NCBI GenBank assembly: GCA_934500865.1
Contig: CAKSUD010000069.1
Coordinates: forward strand, 1 to 8,323
Length of the DNA stretch: 8,323 nucleotides
Direction of reading: 5' to 3'
From: an uncultured Clostridia bacterium
GTDB lineage: Bacteria > Bacillota > Clostridia > TANB77 > RGIG9151
A model generated the notes under the pieces. That model had not been told where the DNA came from. It saw only the letters and a list, made by a program, of their open reading frames with translations, and searched no databases. The translations under genes were made by a program, and so were the position numbers. Of the stretch, positions 1-6,751 are shown one piece after another. Within the stretch, counting starts at the first letter, position 1, and every line of letters starts with the position of its first letter.

Positions 1-23
1 AACTAATTTTGAGACTTTTAATT

Positions 24-100
24 TGGTGCGAGTGATAGGAATCGAACCTACGGCACGCAGTTTAGGAAACTGCTGCTCTATCCTACTGAGCTACACCCGC
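24..100 (-). tRNA. tRNA-Arg (anticodon CCU)
   Basis: A complete 77-nt cloverleaf reads on the minus strand from 100 to 24. The 7-bp acceptor stem is GCGGGTG with CACTCGC (one G-U pair), followed by discriminator A and an encoded CCA at 26-24. The D arm has 4-bp GCTC/GAGC stems. The anticodon arm is GCAGT-TTCCTAA-ACTGC, placing CCT at positions 34-36, which reads the AGG arginine codon. The variable loop has 5 nt. The T arm has the loop TTCGATT with a 5-bp stem that includes one G-U pair. It lies 52 bp downstream of the carboxypeptidase gene on the same strand but has its own promoter. No terminator hairpin is visible in the 23 bases left before the window edge. Confidence 0.96.
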
Positions 101-114
101 AAAAACATATTCAT

Positions 115-143
115 ATAATAGCATATGTTTTTTTATTTTTCAA
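115..143 (-). promoter_or_regulatory. sigma-A promoter of tRNA-Arg
   Basis: On the minus strand, TTGAAA (143-138) is followed by a 17-bp spacer and TATTAT (120-115), with a TGC just before the -10 box (extended -10). Transcription would start about 7 bases later, near 108, giving a leader of only a few bases before the tRNA 5' end at 100. The promoter fits entirely in the gap between the carboxypeptidase stop codon and the tRNA, so the tRNA need not depend on read-through. The same stretch contains an AT-rich inverted repeat (101-110 with 123-132), which is too weak to call a terminator. Confidence 0.7.
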
Positions 144-152
144 GGATTAATT

Positions 153-1289
153 TTATTCTCTGCCTACTTTTACCCAAACATCAAGAAGTTTATTTACGAT
201 AGTTAAAAATTTAATTTTTTCCACCGAATTAGCTGCAATAATATCTTCTTTAGCTATTTCCGTACCATCTTTTATATATGTAATATCGCCTATTTTTTCA
301 CCCTTTTCAATTGGAGCTTTTAACGTGTAAAAGTCAACTTTCCTTTCAACATTTTTATTTAATCCTTTTGGCCCTAGCAGTGTTACCTTATTCTCAATAA
401 TTCCTTCGACAAACTCATTCTCACCGCGTTCGACATTTGTCATTCCAACAGATGTTCCCGCATCATCTAATACGACTAACGAATAGTTTGCAAAACCATA
501 ATCAAGGAGTTTTTTCGCATCTTCAAATCTGTCATTTCCGGTAGGAGCACACATAATAACGCCAATTAATTGCATATCATTTCTTTTGGCAGTTGCAGAT
601 AAACTGTATTTAGAAATTGAGGTGGAGCCGGTTTTAAGCCCGTTTGCACCTTCATAAAAACGGATTAATTTATTGGTATTTACAAGTTGTGATTTCCCAT
701 CACGCAAAGTATCCATCCAAATTGTTGTATAATCAAAGATTTTTTTATGTTTTAGTAACTCACGAGACATCACTGCAATATCGTGTGCAGAAGTGACGTG
801 CCCATCTTCATCTATACCGTGACAATTCTTAAAAGTTGTGTCATTCATTCCAAGTTCTTTTGCACGAGCATTCATCATTTCCACAAATCCTTCTTCACTA
901 CCAGCAACAAACTCGGACATAGCAACACAGCAATCATTGGCAGAAACAACGCAAATTGCTTTTAACATATCATTTACAGAAAGCTTTTCAGTTTCATTAA
1001 GCCAAATTTGTGAACCGCCCATTTTTCTTGCACGTTCACTGCATCCAACCATGTCGTCTAAGGAAATTTTGCCGGAATCAATTGCTTCCATAATAAGTAG
1101 GATTGTCATAACTTTAGTAACACTAGCCGGGCGTAATTGCTCGTGTTCGTTTAGTGCATATAGGACTTCTCCAGTGCTTTCTTCGATTAGGTATGCGGAT
1201 TTGGCTGTTAAATCGAGAGTAGGTGTAGCAAAAACCGGTGTAATAAATAAAATAAAAGAGAGAACTATAGAAATAATTCTTTTAAACAT
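153..1289 (-). CDS. D-alanyl-D-alanine carboxypeptidase (low-molecular-weight PBP, peptidase S11)
   Basis: This DacA/DacF-type enzyme removes the terminal D-Ala from peptidoglycan pentapeptide stems outside the membrane and so limits cross-linking. The 378-aa product has a signal peptide (residues about 1-21, likely cut after VFA). All three penicillin-binding motifs are present: SxxK at S56-K59 (S56 is the acylated serine), SxN at S116-N118 and KTG at K219-G221. A C-terminal beta-rich PBP5_C-like region (about 275-345) is followed by an amphipathic segment (about 355-378) of the kind that tethers PBP5 to the membrane. Length is normal for the family. The start is ATG at 1289, because AAAGGAG (1304-1298) lies 8 nt upstream. 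A GTG three codons earlier overlaps this ribosome binding site and is rejected. The gene is divergent from htrA. Which paralogue it is (vegetative dacA or sporulation dacF) cannot be decided from the sequence, so no symbol is given. Confidence 0.95.
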   Translation of the reverse strand: MFKRIISIVLSFILFITPVFATPTLDLTAKSAYLIEESTGEVLYALNEHEQLRPASVTKVMTILLIMEAIDSGKISLDDMVGCSERARKMGGSQIWLNETEKLSVNDMLKAICVVSANDCCVAMSEFVAGSEEGFVEMMNARAKELGMNDTTFKNCHGIDEDGHVTSAHDIAVMSRELLKHKKIFDYTTIWMDTLRDGKSQLVNTNKLIRFYEGANGLKTGSTSISKYSLSATAKRNDMQLIGVIMCAPTGNDRFEDAKKLLDYGFANYSLVVLDDAGTSVGMTNVERGENEFVEGIIENKVTLLGPKGLNKNVERKVDFYTLKAPIEKGEKIGDITYIKDGTEIAKEDIIAANSVEKIKFLTIVNKLLDVWVKVGRE

Positions 1290-1347
1290 AAAAATCACTC
1301 CTTTGTAAAATATCTATGAAACAGATAAAAAAATATGTTGCAATAAA

Positions 1348-1409
1348 TTTTCATTATTATTTCACATTTCTACAAGATATTTTCACATATATTTGTTACA
1401 ATATATAAG
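1348..1409 (+). promoter_or_regulatory. htrA promoter/operator region with phased TTTTCACA-type octamers
   Basis: The gap between the carboxypeptidase and htrA holds an exact TTTTCACA at 1380-1387, a 7/8 copy ATTTCACA at 1359-1366 and a 6/8 copy TTTTCATT at 1348-1355. Start-to-start distances are 11 and 21 bp, close to one and two helical turns, so all three face the same side of the DNA. Several -10 candidates follow: TATATT at 1388, TACAAT at 1397 and TATATA at 1402. None pairs with a strong -35 at ideal spacing; the best is TTTTCA (1380-1385), 16 bp before TATATA. Weak basal elements beside phased repeats suit an activator-dependent promoter. The octamer matches the motif I recall for CssR-controlled htrA genes in B. 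subtilis. No convincing promoter for the divergent carboxypeptidase gene was found here; TTGCAA at 1338-1343 is a possible -35 without a good -10. Confidence 0.45.
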
Positions 1410-1426
1410 GAATGGAGGAGATATTT

Positions 1427-2602
1427 ATGAATGAAGAAAACAATGAAGTTATAAATGAAGTCACTACTGAAAATGTAGTAAAAGTTGAAAAGAAAGAAAA
1501 TAAAAACAAAGGTTTTCTTATTTTGTTTTCTCTTTTATGCGTTATTACAATTGCATTTTCAACAATAGCAATTGTAAATGATATTAAAAAAGAAGAAAAA
1601 ACAGAAGAGGGAGTCGGGGACATCTATTCAAACATAATAAAAACGATGTCAGAGTCAAAGACACCAAATGAGGAATTCTCTATAAAAGATATAGCAGCAC
1701 TTACAAAAAATTCGATTGTGGAAATAAGCACAGAGACAGTTGTTTGGGGAACAAGACTCGGCCAATATATATCAGAAGGTGCCGGAAGCGGTATTATCAT
1801 TTCAAATGACGGATATATCGTAACAAATAATCATGTAATAGAAGATGCAAGAAAGATAACAGTTAAGCTAAATAGTGGCGAAAGCTATGAGGCAGAAGTT
1901 ATCGGCACTTATTCTGAAAACGATATAGCAGTATTAAAAATAGATGCGACAAACTTGCAACCTGTTGTTTTAGGCGATTCAGATAAACTTTGTGTAGGCG
2001 ATACAGCAGTAGTTGTAGGAAACCCTTTAGGCTCACTTGGTGGAACTGTAACAAATGGCATTATAAGTGCATTAGACAGAGAAATAGACTTAGGCGATAC
2101 AACAATGAATTTACTTCAGACTAATGCAGCAGTAAATCCTGGCAATTCAGGCGGAGGACTATTTAACGGAAGAGGTGAGTTAGTTGGAATAATAGTTGCA
2201 AAATCTGCCGGAAGCGATATTGAAGGAATAGGATTTGCAATTCCAATTAATGATGTAAAAGATGATATATCCGAACTAAAAATGTATGGATATAAAAGAG
2301 GAAGAGTACAACTTGGAGTAACATTAATAGATGTTTCGGATTCTATGAAAGCAATGATGTATAGATTAGATTCAACCGGCGTATATATACAAAGTGTTGA
2401 GGATAATTCTGACGCAGATAGAGCCGGAATAAAAGTAGGAGATAAAGTAGTTTCAATTGATAATCAAACAATTGAATCCGGAAATGATGTTAAAAAAGCT
2501 ATTCAAGAAAAATACCCTGGTGATAAAATTTCTATAAAAGTTATGAGAAACGGAAGAGAAAAGACGATAAATGTCGAATTAACTGAGTATAAGGGAGAAT
2601 AG
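1427..2602 (+). CDS. htrA: HtrA/DegP-family membrane-anchored serine protease with PDZ domain
   Basis: This surface quality-control protease degrades misfolded exported proteins. The 391-aa product has a charged cytoplasmic N-terminus (1-28), one transmembrane anchor (about 29-50), a linker, a trypsin-like domain (about 85-280) and a single C-terminal PDZ domain (about 295-385). The catalytic triad is visible: His136 in TNNHV, Asp166 in ENDIAVL and Ser241 in NPGNSGG. One PDZ domain plus an N-terminal anchor is the usual Gram-positive layout, unlike periplasmic DegP with two PDZ domains. The start is ATG at 1427, 8 nt after GGAGG (1414-1418). An upstream in-frame ATG at 1412 overlaps that ribosome binding site and is rejected. 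The gene appears monocistronic, with its own terminator at 2651-2693. Repeated octamers upstream suggest envelope-stress control. Confidence 0.96.
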   Translation: MNEENNEVINEVTTENVVKVEKKENKNKGFLILFSLLCVITIAFSTIAIVNDIKKEEKTEEGVGDIYSNIIKTMSESKTPNEEFSIKDIAALTKNSIVEISTETVVWGTRLGQYISEGAGSGIIISNDGYIVTNNHVIEDARKITVKLNSGESYEAEVIGTYSENDIAVLKIDATNLQPVVLGDSDKLCVGDTAVVVGNPLGSLGGTVTNGIISALDREIDLGDTTMNLLQTNAAVNPGNSGGGLFNGRGELVGIIVAKSAGSDIEGIGFAIPINDVKDDISELKMYGYKRGRVQLGVTLIDVSDSMKAMMYRLDSTGVYIQSVEDNSDADRAGIKVGDKVVSIDNQTIESGNDVKKAIQEKYPGDKISIKVMRNGREKTINVELTEYKGE

Positions 2603-2650
2603 TTAGGTAAGTTTCGGATTGACTGAGAGTGAATATAAGTATAAGATATA

Positions 2651-2693
2651 TGAGGGTGTGATGAATGAAAATTTATCATTCCCTCAGATTTTT
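2651..2693 (+). terminator. Rho-independent terminator of htrA
   Basis: TGAGGG (2651-2656) pairs with CCCTCA (2681-2686). The helix continues inward after one T-T mismatch through nine more pairs (two of them G-U) to a GAAA tetraloop at 2667-2670. GATTTTT follows the stem. It lies 49 bp past the htrA stop codon and separates htrA from rpe. The U tract is short, so some read-through into rpe is possible. Confidence 0.75.
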
Positions 2694-2704
2694 AAATTAT
2701 AAAT

Positions 2705-2739
2705 TATAATTTATAGAATGGTTTTGACCGTTTTGTAAT
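2705..2739 (+). promoter_or_regulatory. Possible rpe(-clpC) promoter and CtsR-like half-site
   Basis: A consensus -10 box, TATAAT, lies at 2705-2710, but no good -35 is found 16-18 bp upstream, where the htrA terminator stem lies. A weaker pair is TTTAAA (2691-2696), 17 bp before TATAGA (2714-2719). Just downstream, TTTGACC at 2723-2729 exactly matches the reverse complement of the CtsR heptad GGTCAAA. The expected second heptad three bases later (2733-2739) matches only about 4 of 7 positions. The same bases form a small 5-bp hairpin (2718-2731). This is a suggestive control region only. Confidence 0.3.
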
Positions 2740-2757
2740 ATGGGAGGGAGAATACCA

Positions 2758-3408
2758 ATGAAAAAAATATATCCTTCAATTTTGGCAGCAGACTTTTCAA
2801 AGTTAGGCGATGAAGTTTGTTCACTTGAAAACGCCGGAGCAGACGGAGTTCATATTGACGTTATGGACGGAAGATTTGTAGATAATATAACATTCGGAAT
2901 GCCGGTTATAAGAGACATAAGGAAATGTTCAAACTTATTTTTTGATGTTCATTTAATGATAGAAAATCCTGAAAAATACATAGATAGATTTATTGATGCA
3001 GGAGCTGACGGAATAACTTTTCATATTGAGGCAACAGACGAACCATACAAGGTAATAAATATGATAAAAGAAAGAAATAAAAAAGCGGGAATATCCATAA
3101 AACCTAAAACACCTCTACCTACGGCAGACGTTTTTAAGGATGTTGATATAGTTTTAATTATGTCAGTTGAGCCTGGTTTCGGTGGTCAAAAGTATTTAGA
3201 AGAAGTAGATAAAAAAATAGAGGAACTATCTAAATTAAGATATGAAAATGACTTAAACTTTGAAATTGAAGTGGATGGTGGAATTAACACAGAAAATATA
3301 GAAAAAATCGCAAAACTCGGAGGAGATATTTTTGTTGCAGGAAATGCTGTCTTTGGTGCTAAAGACAGAGAAAAAGCAATATTAAAACTAAAAGAATTAG
3401 TTAAGTAA
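2758..3408 (+). CDS. rpe: Ribulose-phosphate 3-epimerase
   Basis: This cytoplasmic enzyme interconverts D-ribulose 5-phosphate and D-xylulose 5-phosphate in the non-oxidative pentose phosphate pathway. The 216-aa product is a full-length TIM barrel of the usual size. It opens with the PSILAADF signature containing Ser7. The metal and catalytic residues are His32 and Asp34 (VHIDVMDG), His65 (DVHLMI) and Asp173 (VDGGIN). The MSVEPGFGGQ loop spans 135-144, and a phosphate-binding AGNAVFG lies at 194-200. The start is ATG at 2758, behind the purine-rich GGGAGGGAG (2742-2750). An in-frame ATG at 2740 overlaps this site and is rejected. In many Firmicutes rpe follows the prpC-prkC-rsgA genes; here it instead sits directly upstream of clpC, with a 49-bp gap and no visible terminator, so co-transcription is plausible. 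Confidence 0.97.
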   Translation: MKKIYPSILAADFSKLGDEVCSLENAGADGVHIDVMDGRFVDNITFGMPVIRDIRKCSNLFFDVHLMIENPEKYIDRFIDAGADGITFHIEATDEPYKVINMIKERNKKAGISIKPKTPLPTADVFKDVDIVLIMSVEPGFGGQKYLEEVDKKIEELSKLRYENDLNFEIEVDGGINTENIEKIAKLGGDIFVAGNAVFGAKDREKAILKLKELVK

Positions 3409-3457
3409 ATTATAAACTTTTGGAAATTTGTTAATAATAGCATAAGGAGGTGTGGCA

Positions 3458-5878
3458 ATGTACAAATTTACAGAAAAGGCGGAAAAAGCCATTAAGTTAG
3501 CTAAAGAAATTGCAAAAGATTTTAAACATAATTATATAGGAACAGAACATATTTTACTTGGGCTTATGAAAGAAGACACAGGAGTAGCATATAAAGTTCT
3601 TACAATTCAAGGAATTACGGCACAAATGATTTCCGACAAAATTGAGGAAATGTTTGGTGTCGGAGTAGAAAATGAAGTAAAGATGATTGGCTTTACGCCA
3701 CGAGCAAAGCGAATTTTAGAAGTCGCTTTCCATGAGGCAAAAGGACATAAGCAAGAATATATAGGAACAGAACATATTTTACTTGCAATAATGCATGAAC
3801 CCGATTGTATTGCAGTAAGGCTATTAGTCGAAATGGGAGTAGATATGCAACGTCTATATAACGAAATTGTAAAAAGAGTTAGCGACGATAATAAAGAAGG
3901 GTTTGAAGTAACTAAACGAAATACAAGGAGTAATTTAACGCCTACCTTAAACCAATTTGGAAGGGATTTAACCGAACTTGTTGAACAAGGAAAGGTTGAT
4001 CCGGTAATTGGAAGAGTTGAGGAGATAGACAGGGTAATTCAAATTTTAAGCAGACGCACAAAAAATAATCCTTGTTTAATTGGAGAGCCGGGAGTCGGAA
4101 AGACTGCTATTGCCGAAGGGCTTGCACATAAAATTGTTGATGGAGACATTCCTGAGATTTTAAAAGACAAGAGAGTTGTTACACTCGATTTATCTTCTGT
4201 TGTTGCAGGTGCAAAATATAGAGGAGAATTTGAGGAAAGAATAAAAAAAGCACTTGGGGAAGTTACCAAGGCGGGGAACGTAATTTTATTCATAGATGAA
4301 TTGCATACCATAGTCGGAGCGGGAGCGGCAGAAGGAGCAATAGATGCTGCAAATATTCTAAAGCCATTACTTGCAAGAGGTGAAATTCAGTTAATTGGAG
4401 CAACAACATTAGATGAATACAAAAAGCATATAGAAAAGGATTCTGCATTAGAGAGAAGATTTCAACCGATTATTGTTGAAGAACCGAGCGAGGATGATGC
4501 AATAAGCATATTGTTTGGGTTAAAGGATATGTATGAAGCACATCACGGAGTTAAAATCACAGATAACGCAGTAAGGGCGGCTGTTAAACTATCTAAAAGA
4601 TATATAAACGATAGGTCGTTACCGGATAAGGCGATAGATTTAATGGATGAAGCAGCATCAAAGCTACGTTTACTTAGCTTTACCGAGCCTGAGAATATAA
4701 AAGCAATAGAAGAAAAAGTTAAGAAACTTTATGAAGAGAAAAACTCTGCGATTATTAATCAGGACTTTGAAGGAGCTGCAAAAATAAGAGATAAAGAACT
4801 AAAACAAAGAGCAAAGCTAGAAAAAGCAAAACTTGAATGGCAAAAAAAGAGCGAACTTACTGAGAATGTAGTTGATGAAGAACAAATCGCTGAAATTGTT
4901 TCTAAATGGACAGGAATACCTGTAACAAGACTTGCGGAAGAAGAAACCGAACGATTAAAAAATATGGAAACACAGTTAAAAAAGAGAGTTATCGGTCAAG
5001 ATGAGGCTATAAGTGCTATATCTAAAGCAATAAAAAGAAGTAGGGTTGGAATTCAAGACCCCAAACGTCCGATTGGTTCATTCTTGTTTTTAGGGCCTAC
5101 CGGTGTGGGGAAAACAGAATTATGCAAGGCATTAGCTGAGGTACTATTTGGCGATGAAAATGCAATTCTAAGAATAGATATGTCGGAGTATATGGAAAAG
5201 CACTCTGTTTCTAAATTAGTTGGTTCGCCTCCGGGATATGTTGGATATGATGAAGGTGGTCAACTAACAGATAAGGTAAGACGTAGACCGTATGCAGTTG
5301 TGCTTTTTGATGAAATAGAAAAGGCACATGAAGATGTATTTAATATATTATTACAAATATTAGAAGACGGAAGACTTACTGACTCACAAGGTAGAACAAC
5401 TAATTTCAACAATACAATAATAATTATGACATCTAATGTCGGTGCGAGAACTATTTCAGACGGTAAGAAACTTGGGTTTGATAAGGGTGACGAAAAAGTT
5501 AACGGCTATAAGGACATCAAAAAGAATGTAATGGATGAATTAAAAAGAACTTTTAGGCCTGAATTCTTAAATAGAATTGATGATATAATTGTTTTCCATC
5601 AATTAAATGAAGAAAATATAAAATCAATAGTAGAAATTATGATCAATAAATTAGTAGAAAGATTAAAAACTAAAGACATTGTGCTAAATGTCGGAGATGA
5701 CGTAAAAGAGTTTATAGCTAAAAAAGGATTTGATTTAACTTATGGAGCAAGACCCCTAAGACGTGCAATTCAAAATCAAATAGAGGATACTGTTGCTGAG
5801 GCATTTTTAAACGGAGACATTAAAAGTGGAAAACCGGTAAAGTTATCGATTAAAGATGATAAGGTTATAGTAGGGTAA
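3458..5878 (+). CDS. clpC: ATP-dependent Clp protease ATPase subunit ClpC
   Basis: ClpC is an AAA+ unfoldase that feeds substrates to the ClpP protease. The 806-aa product has the full layout. Two Clp_N repeats lie at about 4-70 and 79-140. AAA-1 has Walker A GEPGVGKT (209-216), Walker B ending in D280-E281, pore tyrosine Y254 and the arginine-finger region ERRF (332-335). A coiled middle domain with a UVR-like segment (about 434-450) marks ClpC rather than ClpA or ClpB. AAA-2 has Walker A GPTGVGKT (546-553), Walker B LFDEIE (616-621) and sensor-2 GARPLRR (763-769). An LGF tripeptide (672-674) sits where the ClpP-docking loop is expected. The start is ATG at 3458, 7 nt after GGAGG. A GTG at 3452 is too close to that site. 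ctsR, mcsA and mcsB are not adjacent; upstream is rpe. A terminator follows directly. Confidence 0.97.
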   Translation: MYKFTEKAEKAIKLAKEIAKDFKHNYIGTEHILLGLMKEDTGVAYKVLTIQGITAQMISDKIEEMFGVGVENEVKMIGFTPRAKRILEVAFHEAKGHKQEYIGTEHILLAIMHEPDCIAVRLLVEMGVDMQRLYNEIVKRVSDDNKEGFEVTKRNTRSNLTPTLNQFGRDLTELVEQGKVDPVIGRVEEIDRVIQILSRRTKNNPCLIGEPGVGKTAIAEGLAHKIVDGDIPEILKDKRVVTLDLSSVVAGAKYRGEFEERIKKALGEVTKAGNVILFIDELHTIVGAGAAEGAIDAANILKPLLARGEIQLIGATTLDEYKKHIEKDSALERRFQPIIVEEPSEDDAISILFGLKDMYEAHHGVKITDNAVRAAVKLSKRYINDRSLPDKAIDLMDEAASKLRLLSFTEPENIKAIEEKVKKLYEEKNSAIINQDFEGAAKIRDKELKQRAKLEKAKLEWQKKSELTENVVDEEQIAEIVSKWTGIPVTRLAEEETERLKNMETQLKKRVIGQDEAISAISKAIKRSRVGIQDPKRPIGSFLFLGPTGVGKTELCKALAEVLFGDENAILRIDMSEYMEKHSVSKLVGSPPGYVGYDEGGQLTDKVRRRPYAVVLFDEIEKAHEDVFNILLQILEDGRLTDSQGRTTNFNNTIIIMTSNVGARTISDGKKLGFDKGDEKVNGYKDIKKNVMDELKRTFRPEFLNRIDDIIVFHQLNEENIKSIVEIMINKLVERLKTKDIVLNVGDDVKEFIAKKGFDLTYGARPLRRAIQNQIEDTVAEAFLNGDIKSGKPVKLSIKDDKVIVG
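3533..3785 (+). repeat. 28-bp perfect direct repeat inside clpC (Clp_N repeats)
   Basis: Bases 3533-3560 and 3758-3785 are identical over 28 positions, 225 bp (75 codons) apart in the same frame. They encode the same YIGTEHILL motif in the two Clp_N repeats of ClpC (residues 26-34 and 101-109). The protein repeat is expected for the family. Complete identity at synonymous positions too is more than the protein requires. Confidence 0.85.
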
Positions 5879-5881
5879 AAT

Positions 5882-5906
5882 AAAAAACGGCTTTTGCCGT
5901 TTTTTT
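5882..5906. terminator. Bidirectional terminator between convergent clpC and the HD-domain gene
   Basis: AAAAAACGGC (5882-5891), a TTTT loop and GCCGTTTTTT (5896-5905) form a perfect 10-bp stem. On the plus strand the run of T at 5900-5906 terminates clpC. On the minus strand the A run at 5887-5882 becomes the U tract for the HD-domain gene. The stem starts 3 bases after the clpC stop codon. The stop codon of the convergent gene (5907-5905) overlaps the T run, so one 25-bp element serves both genes with no spare sequence. Confidence 0.9.
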
Positions 5907-6681
5907 AATCTAATTTTATTATTGGTGCCGCCGAAACTTGCTTATTCTTATTTATATAGTGCATACTTTTTTCAGCAATTTCTTCTAAGGTTAAATTCTC
6001 ATATCTGCTGAAAATATTATGTCCCTTTTTATCCATTTCTTCTATAAACTCTAAAAATACAGAATAGAAAGGATTACCTAATCCTTTTTCTAATTCGGAT
6101 TTTAGAAGTTCTATTGATTCTTCTAATGTTAATTCTCTGTCACGATATATTCGCGGTTCTCTTAATGCAGTATATATATCTGTAATTTCTAATAACGAGA
6201 TTGCTGGTAAGAAAGCATATATTTTCTTCTCTGAAAAGTTTTTTGGATGATGGAAAAATGCAGTAGCAATTATATCGTCCGAAAAGCCGAGTTCCCTAAG
6301 TAGGTTTGCACTATGAATTGCGTGTTTAGACATTTCTTTGTACTCTTCATTAGTTAATTTGCCAGGTTTAGCAAGTATTTCTTTCTTAATTTTTATTTTC
6401 CCAATATCATGCCACCAACACATTACTATTAGTTTATCGTACTGTGTGAATGTTAAATTTTTTATATAATTTATAAACAGTTCTTTGTCTTTATGATTTA
6501 TTTTTTTTTCGAGTACATCTATTGGAAGTTTTCTTAAGTAATCTACAAATTCAACCATGCAACTTGCAAGTTTTATAGAATGAGTAAATGTATCGATTCT
6601 TAAAGTGTTTTTAGAGTTTATGATGTCATTTATTGTGGCACCATAGGTATCTATTAATAAATCAAAGAGTTCTTTGTTCAT
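5905..6681 (-). CDS. HD-domain protein, HD-GYP-like phosphodiesterase lacking the GYP loop
   Basis: The 258-aa cytoplasmic-looking product has no signal peptide, membrane segment or GGDEF domain. It carries an HD phosphohydrolase core ordered as in HD-GYP cyclic-di-GMP phosphodiesterases: His34, H91-D92 (WWHDIGKI), His120, H144-H145 and Asp168 (EITDIYTAL). KPGKLTNEEY (105-114) and a PRIYR segment (176-180) followed by LTLEESIELL also match that family. By my alignment from memory, K95, R177 and R180 sit at positions that contact c-di-GMP in HD-GYP structures. The substrate-loop motif after HH (normally HHERWDGSGYP) is replaced by HHPKNFSEKK, and the HH-to-Asp spacing is several residues short. 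It may be an active enzyme with altered substrate, or a binding protein; substrate unknown. The start is ATG at 6681, 6 nt after GGAGGT (6693-6688). It is convergent with clpC and divergent from pilC. Confidence 0.82.
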   Translation of the reverse strand: MNKELFDLLIDTYGATINDIINSKNTLRIDTFTHSIKLASCMVEFVDYLRKLPIDVLEKKINHKDKELFINYIKNLTFTQYDKLIVMCWWHDIGKIKIKKEILAKPGKLTNEEYKEMSKHAIHSANLLRELGFSDDIIATAFFHHPKNFSEKKIYAFLPAISLLEITDIYTALREPRIYRDRELTLEESIELLKSELEKGLGNPFYSVFLEFIEEMDKKGHNIFSRYENLTLEEIAEKSMHYINKNKQVSAAPIIKLD

Positions 6682-6721
6682 GAATGTACCTCCAAGCAGC
6701 ATAATTTTTATTACTATTTAT

Positions 6722-6751
6722 ATTTTACCACTTTTCGCATAAATGTGTCAA
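6722..6751 (-). promoter_or_regulatory. sigma-A promoter of the HD-domain gene
   Basis: On the minus strand a perfect TTGACA (6751-6746) is followed by an 18-bp spacer and TAAAAT (6727-6722, 5 of 6 to consensus). Transcription would start near 6715, giving a leader of about 34 nt to the ATG at 6681. This is the best-matching promoter in the window and suggests steady expression unless repressed. Confidence 0.75.

Noticed and set aside
24..100. The tRNA gene as an attachment site for an integrated element.
   Set aside because: The neighbours are housekeeping genes, with no integrase and no repeated tRNA 3' end elsewhere in the window.
101..132. AT-rich inverted repeat downstream of the carboxypeptidase gene as its terminator.
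   Set aside because: The stem has a single G-C pair and the bases are better explained as the tRNA promoter.
838..1308. Plus-strand open frame of 156 codons opposite the carboxypeptidase.
   Set aside because: It is antisense to a well-supported gene with clear family motifs, has no ribosome binding site of note and resembles no known protein.
2661..2702. A 13-codon mini-ORF (starting MNENLSF) after a GAGGGTG site, like a leader peptide for rpe.
   Set aside because: It lies almost entirely within the htrA terminator stem and its AT-rich tail; the apparent ribosome binding site is one arm of the hairpin. No attenuator structure follows.
2718..2735. Small hairpin with a TTTG loop followed by TTTTG upstream of rpe, considered as a second terminator.
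   Set aside because: Only 5 bp with a G-U pair and a short T run; it is followed at once by the rpe ribosome binding site.
3409..3457. Separate clpC promoter in the rpe-clpC gap (TAATAAT as a -10).
   Set aside because: No acceptable -35 was found at 15-19 bp upstream, so co-transcription with rpe is at least as likely.
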